Assembly (NCBI GenBank): GCA_005882155.1
Contig: VBCQ01000082.1
Location: forward strand, 1-20,064
Reading direction: 5' to 3'
DNA length: 20,064 bases
Source: Betaproteobacteria bacterium
Lineage (GTDB): Bacteria; Pseudomonadota; Gammaproteobacteria; Burkholderiales; Burkholderiaceae_C
Shown here: piece by piece, positions 1-6,486 of the stretch
How the letters are laid out: each line of letters opens with the position of its first letter
Numbering within the stretch: the first letter of the stretch is position 1
The notes under the pieces: model-generated
What the model was told of the DNA's origin: nothing
Seen by the model: the letters and a program-made list of their open reading frames with translations, nothing else
Database searches by the model: none
Made by a program: the position numbers and the translations under genes

Positions 1-726
1 GGGCCGCATGGCCGAGCCAGCCCGACAGCGGCTGCCACAGCGCTTGCGCGTCCATCCGCGCCGCATGTCGCGGATGGGTCCAGACGAACGCCGGGGCGCC
101 GGGGCCGCCATTCAGGTACTTGTAGCCGCAGCCGACCGCGAAGTCGGCCGCCGTCTCGGTGCGGCCATCGTCCTTCAGGTTCACCGGCAACGCGCCGGCC
201 GAATGCGCGAGGTCCCAGACGACGAGCGAACCGGCCGCGTGGGCGGCGACGTTGATCGCTTGCATGTCGTGGATGCGGCCGGTGCGGTAGTTCACATGCG
301 TGAGCATCAGCACGCCGAGCGCGTCGTTGAATTGCGTTGCGATGTCGTCGGCGTCGACGAGGCGTAGCTCGAATCCACGTTCGCGCGCCAGGCTCTCGGC
401 GATGTAGAGGTCGGTCGGGAAGTTGCTGCGCTCCGAGACGATGAGTCGGCGCTGCGGCGCGCCGGCGCGAATCAGCGTCATCGCGGCGCTCATCGCTTTG
501 TAGAGGTTCACCGAGGTCGAATCGGCGACGACGACTTCGCCATGATCAGATCGCGGCCCCACTCGAATGCGACCACCTGTTGGACGCGCGCGGCGGTCGC
601 TCGCGGCATCGCGCCCAATGAATTGCCGTCGAGATAAATCACGCCGTCGGGCAGCTCGAACTGCTCGCGCAGCGGCGCCAGCGCGTCTTCGGCGTCGAGG
701 CGCAGCAAGTCTTGTCGTGTCGTCAT
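1..726 (-). pseudogene. kynU: Kynureninase, frameshifted by an internal deletion and cut by the window edge
   Basis: Kynureninase is a PLP enzyme that cleaves kynurenine to anthranilate and alanine. The start ATG is at 726-724 and overlaps the kynB stop as ATGA, implying translational coupling. The N-terminus reads as the family does (residues 1-61, including the YLDGNSLGA motif and ending EWGRDLI). At about 543-550 the frame breaks. Continuing in another frame downstream I read EVVVADSTSVNLYKAM, then WDLAHSAGA and the PLP-lysine motif GYKYLNGGPGAPA (lysine codon at 121-119), open to the window edge. From memory of the family, about 27 residues (an RSWN...LIGA segment) should sit between DLI and GEVVV. 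Only two bases remain in their place, a net loss of about 79 nt that shifts the frame. So the gene is broken as sequenced. A deletion in a decaying gene and an assembly error are both possible, and the conserved remainder favours recent loss or error. Identity is very secure; the lesion is inferred from family knowledge. Confidence 0.9.
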
Positions 727-1349
727 GCGAGCTCCCGCAGCACCGCGCGCACCGGCGACGCGTCGGCGGTCGTGAGTTTCAACGGCAGCGCGATCAATTC
801 GTAGTCGCCTGCCGCAACATCGTCGAGCACCAGGTTCTCGAGCACGCGCAAGTCGAGCGCGAGCAGCTCGTGGTGAGCGTCGAGCGTTTTGCTGTCGGCC
901 GGGTCGACCGACTGGCTGTCGATGCCGACCAGCTGGACACCGAGACCGGCGAGCCAGCGAATCGTCTCGGGAGCGAACGACGCGAACTCGCTCGACCAGG
1001 CGGTCGGCGCACGCGAGCACGTGCGCACCAGTACGCGCGGCGGCAAATCGGCGATGGCATGGGCAAGGTGCTCGGGCCGAACCAGCGGCCCGCAGGCGAT
1101 CGCATGGATCACTCGGCAGCGCCCGAGGTAGGGCGCGAGGTCGACTTGGCCGATCGCTCGCTCGCCGTCCGCGTAATGCAAGGGCGCGTCGGCATGCGCG
1201 CCGATGTGCGGCGACATCGTGATCGCGCTCAGGTTGACCGGGCAGCCGGGCGCAATGCGCGCCGTCCACGCTTGCGAGAACGGCTCGTCGCCGGGGAACA
1301 GCGGCGAGTCGGGCGCAATCGGCGGCGAGATGTCCCAGAGTTTTTTCAT
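723..1349 (-). CDS. kynB: Kynurenine formamidase (arylformamidase, cyclase-like KynB type)
   Basis: KynB hydrolyses N-formylkynurenine to kynurenine and formate, the second step of tryptophan catabolism, in the cytoplasm. The 208-residue product has the usual KynB length. It opens with WDISPPIAPDSPLFPGDEPF and carries the metal-binding motif of the cyclase family at residues 48-58 (HIGAHADAPLH, giving H48, H52, D54 and H58). H160 in DAHH and E171 are further candidate active-site residues. The C-terminus GDYELIALPLKL...DASPVRAVLR is typical of KynB. The start ATG at 1349 follows a region without a strong Shine-Dalgarno sequence. The stop overlaps the kynU start by four bases, so kynB-kynU is an operon. 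It is transcribed away from the divergent aminobenzoyl-CoA monooxygenase gene, so kynureninase would deliver anthranilate to the pathway encoded there. No tryptophan 2,3-dioxygenase gene is visible in the window. Confidence 0.93.
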   Translation of the reverse strand: MKKLWDISPPIAPDSPLFPGDEPFSQAWTARIAPGCPVNLSAITMSPHIGAHADAPLHYADGERAIGQVDLAPYLGRCRVIHAIACGPLVRPEHLAHAIADLPPRVLVRTCSRAPTAWSSEFASFAPETIRWLAGLGVQLVGIDSQSVDPADSKTLDAHHELLALDLRVLENLVLDDVAAGDYELIALPLKLTTADASPVRAVLRELA

Positions 1350-1404
1350 CGCAGCATCAAGCTTCGATCATATTGGCCGCCGCGTCTTCAGGGTTTGCAT
1401 TTAG

Positions 1405-1433
1405 TTGACACTTAAAATATCAAGGCATAAAGT
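1405..1433 (+). promoter_or_regulatory. Candidate sigma70 promoter with overlapping MarR-type palindrome for abmA
   Basis: A consensus -35 box TTGACA (1405-1410) is followed after 17 bases by TAAAGT (1428-1433, 4 of 6 matches to the -10 consensus), in an AT-rich island inside a high-GC region. Overlapping it, 1405-1423 reads TTGACACTTAAAATATCAA, an imperfect 19-nt palindrome with perfect TTGA/TCAA ends. This resembles operators of MarR-family regulators of aromatic-CoA pathways. A MarR gene lies downstream at 3957. The palindrome would cover the -35 and spacer of the abmA promoter and could also serve the divergent kynB. On the minus strand TTGATA is a possible -35, but no good -10 was seen. 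Binding is inferred from layout only. Confidence 0.5.
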
Positions 1434-1483
1434 TTGATCCCGACGCGAGTCACAGGCTGGCGTCGAACATAGGCGAGAGACAC

Positions 1484-3754
1484 ATGCGCATCACTTGCAT
1501 CGGCGGGGGCCCGGCCGGCTTGTACCTGGCCTTGCTGATGAAGAAGATCAACCCCTCGCACGAGGTGACGGTGCTCGAGCGCAACCGCGCCGGCGATACC
1601 TTCGGCTGGGGCGTCGTGTTCTCCGACCAGACGCTATCGGCACTGCAGCGCGCCGACGCAAAGACCGCGACGCAGATCCTCGATGCCTTCAACCACTGGG
1701 ACGACATCGAGGTCAATTTCAAGGGCCGCTGCATCCGCTCGTCGGGCCATGGCTTTTGCGGCATCGGCCGGCGCAAGCTGCTGCAGATCCTGCAAGACCG
1801 CTGCGCCGAGCTCGGCGTGGATCTGCGCTTCGAGACCGATTGCGCCAACGACAGCACGATCGATGCCGATTTGATCGTCGCCGCCGACGGCCTGAACAGC
1901 CGCATCCGCGCGAAATACGCCGACACCTACCAGCCCGATGTCGACCTGCGCCAATGCCGCTTCGTCTGGCTCGGCACGCACCAGCTGTTCGACGCTTTCA
2001 CGTTCGCGTTCGAGAAGACCGAGTGGGGCTGGTTCCAGGCGCACGCGTATCGATTCGATGCCGACACCTCGACCTTCATCGTCGAGGCGCCGGAAAGCGT
2101 GTGGCGCGCCGCGGGCCTGGACGCGATGAGCAAGGAAGAGGGCATCGCGTTTTGCGAAACGCTGTTCGCGAAGATCCTCGACGGCCATGCGCTGATGTCG
2201 AACGCGGCGCATTTGCGCGGCTCGTCGCAGTGGATTCGCTTTCCGCGCGTCGTCTGCAGCACCTGGATCTACCGCCATGGCGGCGCGGATCGCGCGACGC
2301 CGGTGGTGCTGATCGGCGACGCGGCGCACACCGCGCATTTCTCGATCGGCTCGGGCACCAAGCTCGCGCTCGAAGACGCGATCGATCTGGCGACGAGCTT
2401 GACCGCACAGCCTGATTTGTTGGCAGCGTTGCAGGCTTATGAAGCGCGGCGCAGCGTCGAGGTGCTGAAGATCCAGAACGCGGCGCGCAACTCGACCGAG
2501 TGGTTCGAGAATGTCGAGCGCCATGCGCGGCTCGAGCCCGACCAGTTCGCCTACTCGCTGCTGACCCGCTCGCAGCGCATCTCGCATGAGAACCTGCGCC
2601 AGCGCGATGCGAGCTACGTCGGCGACTACGAGCACTGGATCGCCGAGCGCGCGGGGCTGGATCTGCCCGCGGGCGTGCCGCCGATGTTCACGCCGTTCCG
2701 CCTGCGCGGCGTCACGCTGAAGAACCGTGTCGTCGTGTCGCCGATGGCGCAATACAGCGCGGTCGACGGCCTGCCGACCGATCACCACCTCGTCCACCTC
2801 GGCGCGCGCGCGCTCGGCGGCGCGGCGCTCGTCTTCACCGAGATGACCTGCCCGACGCCCGACGCGCGCATCACGCCGGCCTGCACGGGGCTGTGGAGCG
2901 ACGCGCAGACGGCAGCCTGGAAGCGCATCGTCGACTTCGTCCACGGCGGCACCAGCGCGAAGATTGCGCTGCAGCTCGGCCATGCCGGCGCCAAGGGATC
3001 GACGCGCGTGCCGTGGGAGGGCGAAGACGTCCCGTTGGAGCAAGGAAACTGGCCGCTGATCTCAGCGTCGCCGCAGCAATTCATCGACGGCGTGAGCGCA
3101 TGGTCGCGGGCGATGACGCGCGACGACATGCTGCGCGTCACGGCGGACTTCGCCGCGTCGACTCGACGCGGCATCGAAGCAGGATTCGATTGGCTCGAGC
3201 TGCATTGCGCGCACGGCTACTTGCTGTCGGCGTTCCTGTCGCCGCTGACCAACCAGCGCACCGACGAGTACGGCGGCACGCTCGAGAACCGGCTGCGCTG
3301 GCCGCTCGAAGTGTTCGCCGCGATGCGCGCGGTGTGGCCGGAGCATTTGCCGATGTCGGTGCGCATCTCGGCGCACGACTGGGTCGCAGGCGGCAACACG
3401 CCGGAGGATGCGATCGCGATCGCTGCCGCGTTCAAGCAGGCGGGACGCAACGAGGTCGGCATCGCGACGATGGCGGTCGGCGCAATCTTCGAGGCGGATC
3501 ACGTCAACAGCATCATCGCGGCCGGGCGCGCCGACCTGTGCGCGATCGCGCGGCCGCATTTGGCGAACCCGGCATGGACGCTGCTCGAAGCGGCCAAGAT
3601 CGGCCACACCAGCGGGGTTGGTGCCGACTGGCCGAAGCAGTACTTGTCGGGCAAGAGCCAGCTCGAACGCAATCTCGAGAGGGAGCGAGCGCTGGCGGCG
3701 CAGACGCAGGGGTTATCGGCGCAGGAGCGGGCGGATTGGGGGTTGGGGGTGTGA
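1484..3754 (+). CDS. abmA: 2-aminobenzoyl-CoA monooxygenase/reductase (salicylyl-CoA 5-hydroxylase-like), two-domain flavoprotein
   Basis: The 756-residue product is a natural fusion. Residues 1 to about 395 form an FAD monooxygenase domain: GGGPAGLYLA dinucleotide fold near 8-17, and GDAAHTAHFSIGSG as the second FAD motif. Residues from about 400 to the end form an Old Yellow Enzyme-type FMN reductase barrel: FTPFRLRGVTLKNRVVVSPM, then HCAHGYLLSAFLSPLTNQR. This architecture is that of Azoarcus 2-aminobenzoyl-CoA monooxygenase/reductase, which hydroxylates and partly reduces the ring of anthraniloyl-CoA using O2 and NADH. Database pipelines often call it bifunctional salicylyl-CoA 5-hydroxylase/oxidoreductase. 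The start is supported by AGGCGAG at 1471-1477. Oddity: at residues 654/655 (about 3443-3448) the text jumps from AAAFKQAG to RNEVGIATM. The family normally has about 31 residues there, including an SSGQ motif and YGRMFQTPFAD. An in-frame loss of about 93 nt would damage the reductase barrel. The neighbouring ligase and kyn genes support the anthranilate substrate over salicylate. Confidence 0.88.
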   Translation: MRITCIGGGPAGLYLALLMKKINPSHEVTVLERNRAGDTFGWGVVFSDQTLSALQRADAKTATQILDAFNHWDDIEVNFKGRCIRSSGHGFCGIGRRKLLQILQDRCAELGVDLRFETDCANDSTIDADLIVAADGLNSRIRAKYADTYQPDVDLRQCRFVWLGTHQLFDAFTFAFEKTEWGWFQAHAYRFDADTSTFIVEAPESVWRAAGLDAMSKEEGIAFCETLFAKILDGHALMSNAAHLRGSSQWIRFPRVVCSTWIYRHGGADRATPVVLIGDAAHTAHFSIGSGTKLALEDAIDLATSLTAQPDLLAALQAYEARRSVEVLKIQNAARNSTEWFENVERHARLEPDQFAYSLLTRSQRISHENLRQRDASYVGDYEHWIAERAGLDLPAGVPPMFTPFRLRGVTLKNRVVVSPMAQYSAVDGLPTDHHLVHLGARALGGAALVFTEMTCPTPDARITPACTGLWSDAQTAAWKRIVDFVHGGTSAKIALQLGHAGAKGSTRVPWEGEDVPLEQGNWPLISASPQQFIDGVSAWSRAMTRDDMLRVTADFAASTRRGIEAGFDWLELHCAHGYLLSAFLSPLTNQRTDEYGGTLENRLRWPLEVFAAMRAVWPEHLPMSVRISAHDWVAGGNTPEDAIAIAAAFKQAGRNEVGIATMAVGAIFEADHVNSIIAAGRADLCAIARPHLANPAWTLLEAAKIGHTSGVGADWPKQYLSGKSQLERNLERERALAAQTQGLSAQERADWGLGV

Positions 3755-3956
3755 TGAGCGCGCTTGCAAACCCCGATCCGTACGTACCTTCCGGCCCGTT
3801 CGCACTGAGCTTGTCGAAGTGCCCGTGCAAGTCCGAGCATGAGCTTCGACAAGCTCAGCCCGAACGGGAATGGTTTCAGCGCAAACGGAATGGTTCTCCC
3901 GTTCGCCCTGAGGTATCGAAGGGCCCGCGCGATGCGATGCACTCGAAGTCTCTGAC
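3755..3956. repeat. Intergenic cluster of three GAGCTTGTCGAAG-type dispersed repeats, two forming a large hairpin
   Basis: No gene is seen here. The left arm 3795-3819 (starting CCCGTTCG, containing CTGAGCTTGTCGAAG) and right arm 3844-3868 (CTTCGACAAGCTCAG ending CGAACGGG) are inverted copies matching at 23 of 25 positions, with a 24-nt loop. A third, degenerate copy in the left-arm orientation lies at 3898-3921 (CCCGTTCGCCCTGAG, then GTATCGAAG). Between the arms and the third copy is a short imperfect direct repeat (AACGGGAATGGTT at 3863-3875, AACGGAATGGTT at 3885-3896). Repeats with this core are widespread REP-like elements in many high-GC proteobacteria. The hairpin could end or stabilise the abmA transcript and separate it from the marR operon. 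Confidence 0.8.
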
Positions 3957-4484
3957 ATGAACCTCGCCTTCGACCATCCCACCACCGACCTCGAGTCGCG
4001 TGTCATCGACGACCACCACGCGGCGCTCAAGCTGTGGCTGCGCCTGCTCGCCTGCACGACCCGCGTCGAAGGCGTCGTGCGCAACCGGCTGCGCAGCGAA
4101 TTCGCGACGACCTTGCCGCGCTTCGACTTGCTGGCCCAACTCGAGCGCGAGCCCGAGGGCTTGACGATGGGTGAGCTGTCGCAGCGCTTGATGGTGACCG
4201 GCGGCAACATCACCGGCATCACCGATCAGCTCGAAGCCGAAGGCCTCGTCAAGCGTGCGCCGCACCCGAGCGATCGGCGTGCCTTCGCGGTGCAGCTCAC
4301 GCCGACCGGGCGGCGCCAGTTCCGCCGCATGGCCGCTGTCCACGAGCAATGGGTCATTGAGCTTTTCGCCGGCTGGAATGCCGATGAGAAGAGCCAGGTC
4401 TATGCGTTGCTCGCGGGTCTGAAAACGCATCTCGCGAGCGTCGACACGACAGCAGTCAAGCGCAAGTCGAAGGAGAAAACATGA
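3957..4484 (+). CDS. MarR-family transcriptional regulator, first gene of the anthranilate-CoA operon
   Basis: The 175-residue product has the MarR winged-helix layout: a helical dimerisation segment (about 20-60), helix-turn-helix around 71-98 (MGELSQRLMVTGGNITGITDQLEAEG), and the wing with HPSDRRAFAVQLTPTGRR at 103-120, including the conserved D106-R107-R108. Such regulators usually repress aromatic catabolic genes and are released by the CoA-thioester substrate; that this one senses 2-aminobenzoyl-CoA is inference. Its stop overlaps the next start as ATGA, so it is cotranslated with the catabolic genes and probably autoregulated. The palindrome at 1405-1423 upstream of abmA is a candidate target; no equivalent palindrome was found directly before this gene. 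No clear Shine-Dalgarno precedes the chosen ATG. The lysine-rich C-terminal tail is unremarkable. Confidence 0.9.
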   Translation: MNLAFDHPTTDLESRVIDDHHAALKLWLRLLACTTRVEGVVRNRLRSEFATTLPRFDLLAQLEREPEGLTMGELSQRLMVTGGNITGITDQLEAEGLVKRAPHPSDRRAFAVQLTPTGRRQFRRMAAVHEQWVIELFAGWNADEKSQVYALLAGLKTHLASVDTTAVKRKSKEKT

Positions 4485-5326
4485 GCATCAGTGCCCATCT
4501 GGCGAGCGGCAACCGGCGCGATGCCGCGGGCTTGTCGCTGCAGCATGTCGGCTGGAGCGTGCAAGGCGCGGTCGGCGTCGTCACGCTGAACCGGCCCGAG
4601 CGCAAGAACCCGCTGACCTTCGACTCCTACGCCGAGCTGCGCGACCTGTTCCGCTTGCTCGCGCATGCCGACGACGTGCGTGCGGTGATGGTGCAAGGCT
4701 CAGGCGGCAACTTCTGCTCGGGCGGCGACGTGCACGAAATCATCGGCCCGCTGACGCAGATGACGATGCCCGATCTGCTGACCTTCACCCGCATGACCGG
4801 CGACCTCGTGAAAGCGATGCGGGCGTGTCCGCAGCCGATCGTCGCGGCGATCGACGGCGTGTGCGCCGGTGCCGGCGCGATCATCGCGATGGCGTCGGAC
4901 TTGCGGGTCGGCACCTCGCGCAGCAAGGTCGCGTTCTTGTTCTCGCGCGTCGGCCTCGCCGGTTGCGACATGGGCGCGTGCAGCGTGCTGCCGCGCCTCA
5001 TCGGCCAGGGCCGTGCGTCGGAGTTGCTGTACACCGGCCGCGCGATGGGCGGCGACGAGGCGCTCGCCTGGGGCTTCTACAACCGCATCGTGCCGCCCGA
5101 GGAACTGAGCGCGAACGCGCTCGGCTGGGCCGGCGAGATCGCTGCGGGGCCAAGCTTCGGCCACGCGATGACCAAGCGCATGCTGCATCAGGAGTGGGCC
5201 ATGGGTGTCGACGAAGCGATCGAGTCCGAAGCTCAGGCGCAGGCGATCTGCATGATGACGCAGGATTTTCATCGCGCGTATCACGCGTTCGCCGCGAAGA
5301 CGCAGCCGGCGTTCGAGGGCGATTGA
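4481..5326 (+). CDS. Enoyl-CoA hydratase/isomerase-family (crotonase-fold) enzyme
   Basis: The 281-residue protein has the crotonase fold: VVTLNRPERKNPLTFDSY (33-50), the first oxyanion-hole segment GSGGNFCSGGDVHEI (73-87), and the second block AAIDGVCAGAGAIIAMASDLRVG (122-144). It follows marR with a 4-nt overlap and ends two bases before the acyl-CoA dehydrogenase start. In the 2-aminobenzoyl-CoA route it should act on a CoA-bound alicyclic or ring-opened intermediate. By hand alignment, both glutamates used by classical enoyl-CoA hydratase are replaced (I134 and V157), while D163 in VGLAGCDMGA sits where dienoyl-CoA isomerase, MenB and 4-chlorobenzoyl-CoA dehalogenase carry a catalytic Asp. 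An isomerase, hydrolase or ring-opening role is therefore as likely as hydration. Family membership is secure; the reaction is unknown. Confidence 0.9.
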   Translation: MSISAHLASGNRRDAAGLSLQHVGWSVQGAVGVVTLNRPERKNPLTFDSYAELRDLFRLLAHADDVRAVMVQGSGGNFCSGGDVHEIIGPLTQMTMPDLLTFTRMTGDLVKAMRACPQPIVAAIDGVCAGAGAIIAMASDLRVGTSRSKVAFLFSRVGLAGCDMGACSVLPRLIGQGRASELLYTGRAMGGDEALAWGFYNRIVPPEELSANALGWAGEIAAGPSFGHAMTKRMLHQEWAMGVDEAIESEAQAQAICMMTQDFHRAYHAFAAKTQPAFEGD

Positions 5327-5328
5327 CG

Positions 5329-6486
5329 ATGAATTGCAGCCACCTCGACTGGCCGTTCTTCGACGATCGCCATCGCGAGATGGGCGAGCGGCTCGATGTC
5401 TGGGCTGCTGATCACTTGCAGCATGGCGACGGCGACGTCGATGCGCAATGCCGCGCGCTCGTCAAGCAGCTCGGCGACGCGGGCTGGCTGCGCCACGCGG
5501 TGGCCGGCACGCGCGATGGCGGCATGGCCGACGCGATCGACACGCGCTCGATCTGCTTGCTGCGCGAGACGCTCGCCTGGCACCACGGCCTTGCCGACTT
5601 CGCGTTCGCGATGCAAGGCCTCGGCTCGGGTGCGATTTCGCTGCACGGCAGCGACGCGCAGCGCGAGCGCTACCTGCCACGGGTCGCCCGCGGCGATGCG
5701 ATCGCCGCCTTCGCATTGTCCGAGCCGAATGCCGGATCCGATGTCGCGGCACTGGCCTGCGAGGCGGTCGACGCCGGCGATGCCTACGTCATCAACGGCG
5801 AGAAGACGTGGATCTCGAACGGCGGCATCGCCGACTTCTACGTGCTGTTCGCCCGCACAGGTGAAGCCCCCGGATCGCGTGGCATCTCGGCCTTCATCGT
5901 CGACGCCGCCGCGCCGGGGCTCGAGATTGCCGAGCGCATCGCGGTCATCGCGCCGCACCCGCTCGCGCGGCTTCGCTTCAACGACTGCCGCGTGCCGAAG
6001 TCGCAGCGGATCGGTGCGCCCGGCGAAGGTTTCAAGATCGCGATGCGCACGCTCGATGTCTTTCGCACCTCGGTCGCTGCCGCTGCACTCGGCTTCGCCC
6101 GCCGCGCCTTGCACGAGGGCTTGCAGCGCGCCACGTCGCGCACGATGTTCGGCCACCCGCTCGCCGACTTCCAGCTCACGCAGGCCAAGCTCGCGCAGAT
6201 GGCGACGACCGTCGACAGCGCCGCGCTGCTGACCTACCGCGCTGCGTGGCTGCGCGACCAGGGCCGCAACGTGACGCAGGAAGCGGCGATGGCGAAGATG
6301 GCCGCGACCGAGGGCGCGCAGCAAGTCATCGACGCGGCGGTTCAGCTGTTCGGCGGCGAAGGCGTTCGATCCGGACGGATCGTCGAGTCGCTGTACCGCG
6401 AGATCCGCGCGCTGCGCATCTACGAAGGTGCGACCGAAGTGCAGCAACTGATCATCGCGCGCGAGTTGTTGAAGAGGTCTCCATGA
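5329..6486 (+). CDS. Acyl-CoA dehydrogenase family protein
   Basis: The 385-residue flavoprotein has the complete acyl-CoA dehydrogenase architecture: N-terminal helical domain to about 120, FAD/substrate signature AFALSEPNAGSDVAAL (127-142), GEKTWISNGG (157-166) in the beta domain, and the C-terminal helical domain with RTMFGHPLADFQLTQAKLA. The candidate catalytic base is E366 in RIYEGATEVQQ, the position used by medium-chain-type enzymes. It would oxidise an alicyclic or open-chain CoA ester formed after ring reduction in anthranilate degradation, passing electrons to ETF. The start ATG lies two bases after the crotonase stop, and its own stop overlaps the ligase start as ATGA, so all are in one operon. 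The exact substrate cannot be read from sequence. Confidence 0.93.
   Translation: MNCSHLDWPFFDDRHREMGERLDVWAADHLQHGDGDVDAQCRALVKQLGDAGWLRHAVAGTRDGGMADAIDTRSICLLRETLAWHHGLADFAFAMQGLGSGAISLHGSDAQRERYLPRVARGDAIAAFALSEPNAGSDVAALACEAVDAGDAYVINGEKTWISNGGIADFYVLFARTGEAPGSRGISAFIVDAAAPGLEIAERIAVIAPHPLARLRFNDCRVPKSQRIGAPGEGFKIAMRTLDVFRTSVAAAALGFARRALHEGLQRATSRTMFGHPLADFQLTQAKLAQMATTVDSAALLTYRAAWLRDQGRNVTQEAAMAKMAATEGAQQVIDAAVQLFGGEGVRSGRIVESLYREIRALRIYEGATEVQQLIIARELLKRSP

Noticed and set aside
726..1269. A long minus-strand frame through kynB continuing into kynU
   Set aside because: Its upstream part is an arginine-rich shadow of kynB in another frame; only the part from the ATG at 726 reads as kynureninase.
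1634..3043. A 469-codon open frame antisense to abmA
   Set aside because: It is a typical high-GC mirror frame, rich in Arg/Ala/Leu with no recognisable domain, opposite a clear flavoprotein.
3795..3921. A CRISPR array, given three similar units
   Set aside because: The units are in mixed orientation, unevenly spaced and degenerate, with no cas genes nearby.
3755..3956. A short coding frame in the abmA-marR gap
   Set aside because: The frames there are made of the inverted repeats and have no ribosome-binding site or family features.
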